Shown one piece after another: positions 22,932 through 34,871 of a stretch of DNA of 64,000 nt; position 1 is the stretch's first letter, and every line of letters starts with the position of its first letter. This stretch comes from Cephalotrichum gorgonifer (lineage: Eukaryota; Ascomycota; Sordariomycetes; Microascales; Microascaceae). The translations under genes and the position numbers were made by a program. Under the pieces are notes generated by a model. That model made no database searches, was not told where the DNA came from, and saw only the letters and a list, made by a program, of their open reading frames with translations. The stretch covers positions 1,344,986-1,408,985 of the forward strand of contig ONZQ02000003.1 of the NCBI GenBank assembly GCA_900312665.1. The letters run 5' to 3'.

Positions 22932-23376
22932 GGGGATTCACTTACACAGAGGCGCGAGGAGGAGAAGGACCGTGCTGACAACGTTATAGGCTAGGACCTG
23001 CTGGTGCCGGGATCCCACGGTGCGGAGAGCGAATGATCCGGTCTCCCATGCGGCGCCCATGATAATGACCCAGGCGTATTTCTGCGCGACTACGGTGTTA
23101 GTCTTCCTTGTAGCCTCACTTCCCCTCCGAGTGGAGATAGATCCCTACCTTTTTGTACAGGATGGCCTGGAGGAGGTGTATGCAAGTCGTGAGACCCATC
23201 AGCACGGCCCAGGCCAGGTTCCCACCGAAGCTCGGATGGAAGGCCCAGTTCGAGTTGCAGGCGTCGATGGGCACCTCGCCATATTTGCCCGGGACGGCTG
23301 TGACGCAGGTGGCCGTGCTCGTTGTGGTCGCCGTACCCGTGGGGCTATCACCGATAGTGGGAGTTGGGGTCGACAT
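22047..23376 (-). CDS. RTA1-family seven-helix membrane protein (interrupted by an assembly gap)
   Basis: A fungal RTA1-like protein, a plasma-membrane family linked to lipid movement and azole or 7-aminocholesterol resistance. Exons are 23376-23149, 23081-22946, 22860-22499 and a last exon from about 22400 to 22047. The first three introns are 67, 85 and (gap-containing) about 100 bp. Junctions 1 and 2 keep frame and produce family-like sequence (LLLLAPLWINAFVYM). Further conserved pieces are HFVHVDQKVMRLRAALLTKV, GSGGSLLASDDHKIADIGKK and RIIFRLVEFIPGANSDNPLL. The tail is basic (EKKEMKRAKKEAKMRKKK). No AG acceptor is visible between the N run and the last exon, so that junction is unresolved. 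Intron 2 carries a (CT)n tract. An N-terminal Ser/Thr stretch precedes the first helix. The substrate is unknown. Confidence 0.85.
22418..22457. other. Assembly gap (40 N) flanked by a G homopolymer
   Basis: Forty undetermined bases follow a run of about 15 G at 22403-22417. The gap falls inside the third intron of the RTA1-family gene, so its true length and the splice acceptor are unknown. Confidence 0.98.
22899..22929. repeat. (CT)n microsatellite
   Basis: About 15 CT units within the second intron of the RTA1-family gene. On the coding strand it reads (AG)n. Confidence 0.9.
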
Positions 23377-25678
23377 ATCTAGGGAGGGGAGGGGGGAAAC
23401 TCCGATATCTCGCTGCTCTTGTCTTCTTCTCGGAGGGGAGAGAGTGATGTGGGCGACAGGAGGAAGGTCCGAATCGAGGATGACGCTCACGAGAAATAGA
23501 GCCGTGGATATAAGTCGGTGAACGAGAAAGGAGAGGAGTGGAGATGGATTCTAATGTTCACTTTTCCAACTTGTACGAAGGAGAGAATGTCTGGGTATTA
23601 ATATTCCTTTCCCTATTTGAAGATTGAACAGCCATAGCCATATGTCTCCCGCCAAGATCCTTCATACATGGCCCAAATCAAAGCCTGACGATCGCGTTAT
23701 CGCTCGTCGTCGTCATAACGCCCTTTCGGCCACAACATCCCGTCCGCTCGCAAAGAATGCGAATGTGGACGCGTACGCGGCCGCCATACGACGGGAGCGA
23801 AAGCCCGGAGCCGAGCCTCAAACCGCTGTTTGGGGCAAGCCACTCTCCCCCCGGCCCCCGCCAAGAGTTTGGGTCGACGGCAGCAACCAATCGCCATCCT
23901 CGAAGGAAAGTCATTACAGCGGGGGGGGGGACTCCTTGTCCTCCCGCCACAGCCCAGCCATGGACCTGGTGTGGAGCCAGCCCTGCTGATGGACCCTGGC
24001 ACTAATACGTTACAAGTGTTGGTTTCTATTTTTGCGCAGGTCTGTGCTCGGATGAAAACGCAAGACGACTAAGCTTTTCCCCCGGATCCTTCGTACGACG
24101 CGTCATGCAGTAGAATTAAGTTGCGTATCGGTCGGGCGGTCTCTAAGCATGCAGATCATTTCTATCATGGCTCACTGACAAGAAATCATCAGTAGTCTTT
24201 ACGAAGATCGGACGCAGACGAGACGCCACTAATGACATTGTTATGACCTGGGAACGGTCTGGTGGGAGAATGTAGTTATCAAGCAAAGATCCACCAGCTC
24301 GTTAGACCCAAAACAATGCAAGCTTTTGACAGAACAAGTAATACCCTTCATATTAGAACCATACGTAACCTCTTAGAAGACATTGATCAGAACAAGCTGG
24401 GTGCAGATCCCGCTCCTGACTCCAACAAGAACATCCTACCCTAGCGGGTAACCGTTCGTCTAAGCCTAGGTTCCTTGTAGGAGGGAAGGCGTCTCCACCG
24501 GTCACAGATGATGGATAAATGGATCCTGAACAGAGATGAGCCACCGCCAACAGCCCATCCTATTTCACCCTACGCTGTGTCATACCACGCGGCTGTCTTT
24601 TGGACACACGCGTGGGTTTCGCCACATCTGCAGAGTTGGGATGATTTATGCCGATTCCTCCGGTTTTGGCCGAGGTGGCCGTTTGAGCGACTGGATAGAA
24701 GTGCCAGCACGGCCTGCGGCGGTCTTGGCTACTGTCTGCAAGCGTCTGCTCCTCCGACGCATCAGGGTGTCCACGCCAGGAGGATATTTAACCATCCCCC
24801 GGCACCTCGGAAGGATCAACCCAGAGGAGAGAGCTTCGGCGGCACAGATGCTAGTGAAGTGCTTCGACGGACAAGGGCTCACCACTCCGAGAAGCCAGGT
24901 TCCACCTCTCGTCAGACATGCAGAATCCAGTGGAGCTACGACTGGTCTCCAACCGACGAGTCCATCACGGCCGGAAAGAAGGCGAATCCAGGTGTGGCCT
25001 CCACTCAGTTCCGCGTCGAGAAGGTCGAGAAGGCTATCCAAATCAGTGGATCTAAAAATGGGCCAGAGGAGGCGCTGGACTCTGAAGGCTTCAGTGAGCC
25101 CTGGCGGATGTCCTGGCGATACCGACACTAAGCCAGAATCGTGGTAGTGGCCGAGGTATAATGCTTATTAGGTGACAAAAGTACTAACTATACATTAGGG
25201 GTATCTGAGTACATGTGTTTCATCTGAGCGATCCATGATATAATCCGGGCTATAAAGAATCATTCATGTAATCCTACTAGCTATCTTACATATTCTATAG
25301 AACTACAAAGCATTTGTAATCCTATCGGCTGGTTCCGACCACCTGGCCTGCCGAAAACAACCGTATTTCGTACTCGTACTCATCGTTCGCATCTCTCGGA
25401 TTTGTTTTCGCATGTATGCGTATGTACCGGGGGAATAGGTCAGCACAGCGATATAAGACGATATGCACCATGAATTAGGATCCCCAGAAGTTTGGGTAGG
25501 TTGAATTATGATTTCCTAGTGACAGGGCCAGATCCTTATGAACATTTATATTCGAGATCGTTAGTTAGTCCTGCGCTTTTCTAACCCCTCCCTCTCTTAG
25601 TCTTCGTTTAGACGTCCCCACTAGACCGGAGAGTCTGATGTCGAAATCAGACAAGAGACCTCCTGACTCGGCCTGACC
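23377..25678. other. Intergenic region with a possible degraded coding remnant
   Basis: 2.3 kb. The only notable part is about 24508-25147, where three overlapping frames on both strands stay open for 480-620 bp. One plus frame contains RINPEERASAAQMLVKCF, loosely like the end of a fungal kinase-type domain. The signal is weak and no gene is called. Most of the rest looks non-coding and is more AT-rich after 25150. Confidence 0.4.
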
Positions 25679-28437
25679 CTACCAACTTCCACCCCAGCCC
25701 ATCCGCATCTGAGCATTGTTCGAGCCGTGTCCGACGTTGTCCGGGCAAAACATGGACGAGAACTCATCCACCGTTTGCGGAAACAGCATGAGGTTCAAGT
25801 CCGCCCCAGCTGCCGGGGCCGCCGCCTGCACCTCTGACGACCTCACAACACCAGCAGACCAACCCCTCAGGCCCGTGTGGGGAAGCCCTGTAGGCGCTGC
25901 TGCGTCCTCCGGCGGGCGCCAGCCACCCCCGCCCCCGCGCCCGTGCCCGCGTTCGCTCCCGGGCCGGGCGAGCCGCTGATCTTCCAGAGCATCTCCCACT
26001 GCTTGAACCGAGCATAGTCCGACTCCGCCGAGGACCCTACCCCGGCCGCCGCATACAGGCGCAGGATGGCCCGCTCGAACACCTCGATGAGCGAGGCCTC
26101 CGACCGCGCCGACTCGCCCCCGGCCGACATGATCTTGATCATGGCCACGCCGTCCCTGAGCGACTGCCGCAGCGCCTCCGTCCTCTCCTGCAGACACTGC
26201 GTGACGATGACCAGCACGGCCGCGCGGCACGCGCTGAACTCCGTGTACGACGCCCGCGCGAGCCCCACACTCCCGCGGAGCACCTTACACGCATCTATTA
26301 CCGCCAGCGCCGCGGCGACGCAGTCCGATACGAGGATAGACCGCGAGTCCGCCGCGCGGTCCGCTAGTGAGCTGGAGGAGCCGCTGCTGCTGCTGCTGCT
26401 GCTGCTGTTCCGGGGATGGGCCTGTGGTGAGATGAAGGGGCGGCCGGTGAACATTCGGACGAGGCAGAACTCGAGCTTCAGGTGCATGCCGGCTCGGTCG
26501 ACGCACGAGTGTGGGGCGGGGTCCTTGCAGAAAGCATCGTGGGGGAGGCTGTGCCACCAGCCGTGGACGGCGTTCTTCAAGTCGACCAGCCGGCCGAGGG
26601 TGTCGATCGCGCCCTGCTTGGTTTGCGTCCTCAAACCTGATCTATCGGGGAAAGGGGGACGGTGGGAAATTAGACCGTCAGGTTAACGCAATGGGGTGGG
26701 GAAAACCAAAAACTCACATCTCTCGTGATATCTTGCCTAGTATGTCGTGTAGCTGGAGGGTCGCCAACATGGCCGCCACGTGAGCTGGCGGGTCGTCCGG
26801 CCGCTGGACGGGCATCTCGGCGTCTACATCGGCACTCGGGATCGAGACCGGTCGGCCGTGGAATATTCCTACGCGCCTGTGAAGTCAGGAATATGATTAG
26901 TCCAATGAAGCCCCCTCCATTCCCGTAGATGGATGTCGCGGGCTAAATCTCGAATCTAACCTCTCCATGGTATAAGCCGCCCACCACACCCGGTTTCGCG
27001 TCTCGCGCAGAGCGGGGTCGAAGCCCTCGCCCGTGTACCTCCTATGCATGCCATTTTGTATGCCGAGCTTCACAGCGAGGTTCAGATAGATGTACGACAG
27101 TCCAGATGCGTCGAGGGGTAAGGTGTAGATGCCGATGAGCAGACATGCCTGTGCGCTCTCGAGGGACGCAGAGGTGATGACGTCGGGAACCAGCCTGCAG
27201 GCCTGCTGGTAGAACATGATGCCGATGGAGTCCTCAGAGAATGGCCCGGCGGCGTCCTGGGCGGGGTTATCTCCCGGGCCACTCTCAGCCAACCGCTCAA
27301 GGTAGGCGTACTGCGTGCCGATGGCGAGCACGATGAAGATGATACACACAGTCCCGACGTCCCTCCGACTAAGGGAGGCGGCGTTCTCGTAGGCCACGTC
27401 GATCTTGTCGAGAAGCCAGGCCTTCTCAACGTAGACGTAGTTTGTCCTAGCATGTTTGAAGAACACCTGCACTAGGAAGTTGGCGATGTGTCTGGGGGGT
27501 AGGGAGGCGAGGGCGGTAAATGCTTCGGACGACTGAAGCTCCTCCGCGCGGTAGTACTCCTTAAAGTTTAAGAAGTTGGTGACACCCGGGGCATCCTAAG
27601 TGAACTATTAGTGAGCGCGACATTGACGGGGAGTGCGTCGAAAAATAGGATGGTCCGTACGTTCCGACCCTGTTCAGGGACACACTCTTCGATCCATTGC
27701 TTGATTCGCATGGAGAAATTCCAGTGCGAGAACTCGCCCGAGTAGTCTACAGAGGGGTGAGTTGAGTCTGGGCCTCGTTACATCACACGGAATGGAAGGA
27801 ACCCACGGGTGGTGTTATTTTCTAGTGGCTGGACGGTGAAGCTCTCCTTTTCCACCCCAGTGAAGTCGGATTCCCCGGATCCGGGCTCTTCGCCCCGAGC
27901 CGTAAGCCGGTCTTTATCATTCACGGCTTCGGAGAGGCGGTGGAGATTGTCCAGATCGAGATTGATATCTCCGATATAGTGGCGCAGTAGCCGCTCCATG
28001 TACCCTACCCGCTTCGTGAGCTCCTCGCTATCCCGGCTCGGGGCACGGGCGCTGCTAGAGAGGACAGCGATAAGCCAGGGTCAGTACTCGATAGATGGGG
28101 AGGCTAGATCGGATAGGCCGGCCTCGGGCTGCGTACTCACTCACCTCGCGGACGGCCCCGGTGAAGGGTTAGGCTGCCTCATCGGCGGAGAAAGGAAACC
28201 ACACTGGCGGCGTAGGCGGACGCATCTCCGGCACGGGACACCGCCGTCGCACCTCTCCTTCTGGCGCCGGCAGCCATCGCAGCTGGGGGCGTGCAGCATT
28301 AGCTCAGATAGGTCTCCGGATGTGGAGGGAGGAAGGGGATCTGCAACAAATCCTTACGCTCTCACGACTCGCTTGCGCTCCCTTTCGGGCACGCGGCGCT
28401 GCTTCTGTCTGTGGAGGTTGGGAGGAGGAGGTTCCAT
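25679..28437 (-). CDS. Zn2Cys6 fungal transcription factor with fungal-specific TF domain
   Basis: Eight exons: 28437-28358, 28282-28145, 28054-27807, 27746-27661, 27595-26961, 26876-26718, 26641-25927 and 25825-25679 (about 735 aa). The zinc cluster is assembled across intron 1 and spans about residues 28-54, with exact spacing C-x2-C-x6-C-x5-C-x2-C-x6-C (CDGCRRQKERC, then CRRCVRLRRQC), preceded by a basic arm. A dimerisation-type linker follows (SEELTKRVGYMERLL). The middle domain has HYSGEFSHWNFSMRI, KAWLLDKIDVAYENAASLSR, LNLAVKLGIQNGMHRRYTGE, RNRVWWAAYTMERR and FHGRPVSIPSADVDAEMP, as in the fungal_trans regulatory domain. A poly-Ser stretch comes from a CTG-type repeat at 26380-26406. The last intron (25826-25926) has a weak GTGGCT donor; without it the protein ends at 25867. 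Target genes are unknown. GABA transaminase is the next gene upstream on the same strand, 1.2 kb away. Confidence 0.88.
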
Positions 28438-29638
28438 CGCCCGAAAGCGGCCCCGTCAAGATGAAGGATATAACGGCGCCCTCTTGTATGGCGTGGGTGT
28501 CGGTGTCGGCGTGGGCGTGATCGGTCTAGATGTGGGGAGCAGGAGGATGTTGCAGAGATGCTCGGGGTTAGTATTTAATGCTTAATGTGTTTGATTTTCC
28601 TAGTTTAGAAAAGATTGGAGATTGGATAAACTGCCAATGCAGAGATCAATGATGGGTATGTTGGTAGGTGGATGTAGTACACAGTTGCAGATGCAAATGG
28701 AGATAAATGCGGGGAGATCGGATCGGGCCCTTGATAGCGCGCTAATGGCACTTCCTTACTTTATTGTATGAGTATGACCACGGAAGCAGAGGACGTAAGC
28801 GCGCTATCAAGGGGCCGGCGTACGCTAGCTGAGAGCTGAGGTCTCGATGGAGAATCGCAAATCACCGACGAAATTTACCATTTACGTTCCTATGCTCCTG
28901 CCCATGCCCATCCTCATACCTGCACCTCTATTCGTATAATAGTCTCCACTGAGGTCTCTATGCTTAAGCGTCGTTAGCGTGATTTCACCCTACTCAACCT
29001 TGAGTTGCGAGGTTCGCGGCATCACCGGAGTACAGTGTGCGTCGATAGCGATTGAGTCGTTCGTGGTTGGTCGCAGCATCTCAAAACCACGGCGGCCTAT
29101 TAGCTCGAGTTATGCGGGGGAACGGGAACGGGTGTTAGTAGGGGCAATCAATGCCAAAGCAGTCAGATGTGGAAAGTATGGGCGACGATGGTTGGCTTCT
29201 GCTGACGAATGGAACAAGACACCCGGACCAGAGTACTTAACTGCCTTTCCGGGCCAATGAGCTGTTGCATTGATATCTGCGTCTCCCTCCCTCTAGTGTT
29301 ATCTGTCGTCAGATGGCGTTTCCTACTCAGATGAGCATGTATCAAGTGAGAGCCATGACCATAATTTTCGGCCACTAGTCGTGTATATCATCCTCAAGAA
29401 CGAAACTTCGACTTAGCTCCGCCCTCCATTCTGTCACAAGCGCATCGACTCTTTCCACTGGGCTCCCCTAGGGCGACATCCTCCTCCTGGTCGTCTGGAT
29501 CATCCGAAGCGGATCAGACTGCCGGACCGGGGCAATATCACGCACCACGGAGGCGGCGTCTTTGCCCGCAAGAGCCCTCCCGTCAACCCACCCCCTCCCC
29601 CTTTCAGGACCTGCCTAACCTGGATTCCATGTCCAGGC
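28438..29638. promoter_or_regulatory. Upstream region of the Zn2Cys6 gene, containing an inverted repeat
   Basis: 1.2 kb between the regulator start and the GABA transaminase stop. A near-perfect 18/19-bp inverted repeat at 28726-28743 and 28798-28816 lies about 290 bp upstream of the regulator ATG. No further gene is seen. Confidence 0.5.
28726..28816. repeat. Inverted repeat, 18/19-bp arms with 54-bp spacer
   Basis: The left arm CTTGATAGCGCGCT, preceded by GGCC, pairs with a right arm containing AGCGCGCTATCAAG followed by GGGGCC. The arms differ by one inserted G. The spacer also holds a short CTTCC/GGAAG pair, so the whole element could fold into a stem with an inner stem. It could be a regulatory palindrome or a miniature element; no target-site duplication is clear. 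Confidence 0.8.
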
Positions 29639-31511
29639 CTACTGGCTGTTGATAGCCTTCTCCAGCGCGGTAATGACAACCGGGACTAATATGCGCTGTC
29701 AGTGCCCGATTGCTCTCCAAGAGACGGGGATCTGATTCTTCACGCATCACAACTTACTGTGCGCCTCCTCGAAGATGAGCATCGGCCGTAGCCGGACCGT
29801 GTGAACACCGCATGTCCCGATGTTGACGCCGAGCTTCTTTATCGACGCCACCAGGGCGTGCGAGTCCTTGGTGTCGAAGGAAAGGTACGTCCTGTAGACC
29901 GGGAATTAGCACATGGCCCGCTCGCCGCCCTACCTTCTCCTCCTTCCGACCCGGTACCAAAGGGTCTACTTACCCCTTTCCTTTTCCGCGAAGATTCTTG
30001 ATGTAGTCGGGGTACTTGAGAGCGAGCTTCGCAAGCTCGGCATACATGACCTCCCCGACGCGAGTCTATTCCGCGGTCAGTCTACATATCATTCACACAC
30101 ATACACCCCCCAAAAAAGGTCCAATGGCCACCAAGTTGGGACGCACGCATTGCTCGACCAGCTTCTTATCCAGAATCTCGCCAACGACCGCCTTGCTCAG
30201 GATCACCCGGGCCGGGTCGCCGATCCAGGTGCTGAACTGGCGGTACGCCTTGTCCGGGACCAGCATGCGGTCGCCGAAGAAGTACCCGGCCGTCTGCGCC
30301 TTCTTCGAGAACGTCACGATGTCGGGCGGTGACGTCAGGTTCCAGTGCTCGTGGCCCCAGAAACGTCCCGTGGCGCCGAAACCTACACCGTTGGGTCATC
30401 ACCGTCAGTTTTCAAAGTCCTCTCCCCCAAGTGACTCAAATCTTTGCCGCACAAAGGCCCCCGAAACTCACCGGTCTGCACCTCGTCAACGATCATGACG
30501 ATTCCGAGCCTCTTCGTCAGGTCGCGCAGGCCCTGGAAAAAGGCCGGCGAAGCGTGGTTGTCACCGCCCTCGCTCTGGATCGGCTCGACTATAATCGCCG
30601 CGACGCGGCTGCTCCACGTCGTGATGATACGCTCGACCTCCTCCAGGCAGTGTCGCTCCTCGTCGGCATTCTCCTCGACATGCTCCTCGAGCGGGTACTT
30701 GAGCTTCGGGAAGGGCGCCCGGGGCCAGTTGAACGAGGGGATATCGATCTTGTGGACGGCCTTGGAACGTGTGGTGGACAGGCTGCCGAAGCCGCGGCCG
30801 TGGAACGAGTTGGAGAAGCTCATGATGGCGAGGTCCGGCGACCCGGGCGCGGTGTTGTCCAGGCACGAGCTCAGCTCCTCGGCCGTCCACTCGGTGCCCT
30901 CGCCGCGGAGCCGGCGCTGGTAGAGCATGAAGGAGGCCTTGTACGCCAGCTCGTTGGCCTCGGAGCCCGACATGGCCGTGAAGATGTGATTCATGCCCTT
31001 GGGCGCCACGCGGAGGAGGCCATCCTTGAGGATGCTGTACCACTCGCGGGAGGGGAAGTTGCCGACCGCCGGGCGGTTGACGAGCGCTGAGATCATTTCA
31101 GGGGACTTGGCAGCCTCGATGAGGGCCGGGTTGTTGTAGCCGACCGGGATCGAGGCGATCTGGGCGTAACTGGGAGGGAGGAAACGCTTAATGAGCAGGT
31201 ACTATTTACCACGGGCTGCTTGACGCCGAGACTTACACATCTAGAAAGCGGTTGCCGTCGACGTCGACGAGGCTATGACGCGAGTTGTCAGCTTGACCAG
31301 CCCACCGGGGATAAGAGGGAGGAAAATGAAGGTAATAAGGGTTTTGTGTTCGTAGGTGGAGGGCGACGTACTAGTTCCCGGAGCTCTTCTCATAATCGGC
31401 GACTAGGAGGACGGCGCGAGAGTCGAAGACGGCGTCTAGGTGCTTGGCCGCGGCCTTGGACTGCGGGCCGGGAACATCGGTCACCACGGAACCGCTGAGA
31501 GAGCTAGACAT
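29639..31511 (-). CDS. UGA1: 4-aminobutyrate (GABA) aminotransferase
   Basis: A PLP enzyme converting GABA and 2-oxoglutarate to succinate semialdehyde and glutamate, the first step of the GABA shunt. Seven exons: 31511-31372, 31272-31237, 31169-30472, 30382-30147, 30065-29974, 29891-29758 and 29685-29639 (460 aa). All six junctions keep frame and each restores family sequence. Key motifs: YAQIASIPVGYNNPAL, FTAMSGSEANELAYKASFML (substrate/PLP phosphate region), NSFHGRGFGSLSTTRSK, IIVEPIQSEGGDNHASPAFF, IVDEVQTGFGATGRFWGHEH, and SKK at about 317-319 holding the PLP lysine. The C-terminal part contains LGVNIGTCGVHTVRLRPML. The first ATG is 31511. The frame is open for 80 codons upstream but has no ATG there. 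No mitochondrial presequence is seen, consistent with a cytosolic fungal enzyme. Confidence 0.96.
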
Positions 31512-34500
31512 TGTATATACGAGACTTTTTTTTTCTTCAGACGGGTCTAATAGAGGGTGAAGAATTGAGGAATACCGGGAGAAGGAAGAGTCAACAATGT
31601 GATGGGCGGATTGCTTTGGAGGGACTCCGTCATAGTTAGATATATAAGGTTTGGGCACACCCAGTTGTGTGTTAGTCAGAGATATGTACCCAAAGCGTGA
31701 GCGTGCGTGCGTGCGTGCGGGGGCCGACAGAAGCCGGCCAAGACGGAACACGATCCAATCCTGGGAGCCGACAGAGGCAATAGAAGCAGATCAGGACTGG
31801 GCCTGATCCAATCCCGTGAGACGTTTGACCGGCTTTGAGCACGAGGTTCCCCCTTCCCCTCTCCGGCAAAGTCCGGCTCCTAGCTTCATTTTCTGTGTCC
31901 CACAAATATGGCCCGGCCCGGTGACTGACTGACTTGACTTTGCATGTAAGTCAGCACGTATCGCATGGCGGAACCAGACCGCCAAAAGGGCGCTAGCGAT
32001 TGCGAAGAATAGACAAGGTGAATCATGTAACCTTTCCGAGGCGAGATTCAAGAATTGAGAAGCGGACTAGAGTTTCCATGTCGAGTCGGATTGAAGTCGA
32101 TAAATGCGATTGCTCGAGTCAGTAGAACCTGCTATCACCCATGTATCTTGGCCCACCGACGGACCTACCAAGTAGACTTATAAGTACAGCTTCAACATGG
32201 GTATCGACATTGTCTTTTTGGAGTTCCCCTTTTCTCTTCCATCCAATCCCTGCCAAGAGCGTTACTTTTTACAGCATGTCGCTTCCTCTCATATGAGGTC
32301 TCCACCCTCCCCAGAAAGCTTCCTAGAAGTACTCGTACACTCAGGACCTGATGCCATAGCCCTGTATAGTTAACAACAGTTAATTCGTGAGTATCAAGCA
32401 TACTATGGCCACTGAGAACCCAGAGGTGTAGTTGAAATGACCCGATGCGGCAAGATGTACAGACTCACAGCGGCGTTTCAAAGCAACTTCAGTAATGGTT
32501 CCTCTGGTACGCTACCACCCATCCATCGCCCGCTACCCACATTTTTGGTCAAATTTACAGTAGAACCCTGATCATCATGGTCCAGCTCATGTTGACCTCC
32601 GGCTCCAGACCCCGAGTACGAGTAATAGAGGCGTGGGTGGGGAAACGACCGGGCCGGTGCATGGCCGCTAGCCGGTCCCACTCCGGTTTTCCTTAAGGTG
32701 GGTCCGGACCAGCAAAGATGCTTCCCGGCTCCTTTGGTAATTGATACGGCAATATTTTCCAAGCCAGGATGAGCACCAGGGGCCGCCTCCGGAAGGAGAA
32801 GGGCATGCAATAAATCGTTTTTAGGTTTAGGTGCCGATTTTATGCTTGGGAGCCAATACCTTGTAGCTCCATCTGGGCTGCAGGGACGCGCATGGAATGG
32901 CCATGGAGATATAGAGTATAGGTCAGGAAGCGAAAGCCCGTTGTCTTAGAACGGATGTCCGTGTTACAACGTCCGTTTATGATTCTAGGGTGGAAACAGT
33001 TAGATGTCCCTACCATGAACCGTTACACCATGTTATGTGACTACTCTTCCTGGCATTCCTGCTCTTGATGTCAGTGATGAATATCGATGACGGCACCACC
33101 CCGAACTCATGGATCACCATTAGCCGCCGACCTCTTCCCTCCGGCCTAGTTTGTCTCCCAACTTAGCCTCCTAAATTATTATTCTGTAAATATCGCATTC
33201 ATAATACCGAAGACGGAAGCTCCAACGGTTGATGGCACCGACAGTTAGTGAGTCGAGTTCATCTTATATGAACCGTACTCGGTTGGGTGTATGCGAGAAA
33301 GGGTGGGGGCTTGTGCTGCGGCTAACCATATAGTGCCGCACAGTAATAGGTAGATGATACACAGGCACGGCAATATGGAATCCAAGGTCCGGAGAAGGGC
33401 AGATGTGCCGTGCAACTGTGTTGTACGTATTGTTGGCGACGATGCCCCAATGCGGGGGATTTGTGCGGGAGAGGCTAAAGCCCACCAATTCGAGGTCGAA
33501 TCACAAGCACGAGCAGGAGAGGACATGGTGGGAGCAGGGGGTGGTTCGTGGGGGTCGTACAATGGACCAGGGCACGAGCTGTCAGCCAATACTCGTACAT
33601 TATTACAAGAAAAATACTGTGGAGACGAGGCCTCGGGGCGTGGTTCTCTCGCGGTTAGCTTGTCCGACGAGCGCTAAATAAGCCTTTTAGCGTATTACAG
33701 GTGAGACAAGCTTTGGCTCCGACACGAGTTGCCTGAGCTTCGCGCCACACACCTCCTCGTGTCGATTATCTACGGGTAGAAAACGAGATATAATATAGCC
33801 AGGAACAGACTGATATTGTTGCCTATTCCCCGCCGGACTTAAACAAGTTCCCAGAGTCCGAGCCCGGGGCGAGCGATAATGGATAGAGGATAGATAATAA
33901 GCGGGATGGCTACTACCTGCATAGCAGTTCAGCTGAAAGATTGCATCAATTATTAGCCTCTTCCTAATTTTCTACGCTCCGAATCCTGCTCCTGATATGG
34001 ATCCCGCTATATCCATAAAGGAATGGGGGGAAAAGGTTGCGCGGCTTCTCGAGGACGGAAATAGTGGCGCATCCTTTGGATCCACTTTCGCCGTGCTCTT
34101 TTTGAGCATGAGCCGTACACTACAGGTATGGCTAGGCGAATACCATGTTTATGCAGCACAACCTACAGTACCCCATATTAAGAGTACGAGCAAGGACATC
34201 GCTATGCTCTCCCGCTTGTGTACTTGTAGTGCAGGTCCCGTCCCCTCACGTTCGTCCCATCGTGTCGAGGCGCTCATTGACGATTCCGGGCCAATCATTG
34301 TGAGCATTGGTAGAAGTACGAATACACCGAGGATAAACCCATACGCATACACATACAAGTGATGCTGGTCATCTGCGTTCTGCAGGCACTCTATCGGACA
34401 AGTACTTGGCTTCTCCCCGCCAAGACAGCCAATGATAAATCGCAATCCAATCCAGCCCCTCAGACTGCATGTCGATATGCATATCAATGATACAAGGAGT

Positions 34501-34871
34501 CGTCCTAGTTCCCAGCTTTATGCGCCCCCATGACCGCAATTGAAACATCGAAACAGGACTAAAGATCTTTGCCCCGCCCAGCCGCCCCCACCCGTACTGT
34601 GACATTTGGATTGGATCCGTGCTTGTCTGTAATACAGATTCCAGGGTCCAGAACAGGGACCCTGGAGAGGTCACTGCTCTCAATACTACTTTCGCGGCAA
34701 TAGAGGCACCACCGTTTCAAGCTACCTCCCACTTCCCCTCACGCCTCCCGATTTTCTTTATCTCTCTCTCTCTCCGATTCTCACCTTGCACCTTCATCCT
34801 GTCTGCGAGAGCTCGACCGATAGGGAGCCACCGTCATCGACCCGTCCATTGACCGCCGACGGAACCTCGCA
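31512..34871. other. Long intergenic region between divergent GABA transaminase and cation-channel genes
   Basis: 3.4 kb. It contains the promoters of both flanking genes. A (GTGC)4-like tetranucleotide repeat lies near 31699-31718. A 121-codon open frame at 33997-34359 (+) begins MDPAISIKEWGEKVARLLED but matches no family I know and lacks a clear promoter. A C/T-rich tract at 34725-34800 sits just before the channel gene, as in fungal leaders. Confidence 0.5.

Noticed and set aside
30329..31090. 253-codon plus-strand frame opposite GABA transaminase
   Set aside because: It runs through two confirmed splice sites of the enzyme gene and has no domain of its own.
31512..31751. 80-codon in-frame upstream extension of GABA transaminase that looks like a mitochondrial presequence (Arg-rich start)
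   Set aside because: The extension begins at a GTG and contains no ATG before 31511, and the DNA looks like promoter. A mitochondrial isoform would need an upstream exon I cannot see.
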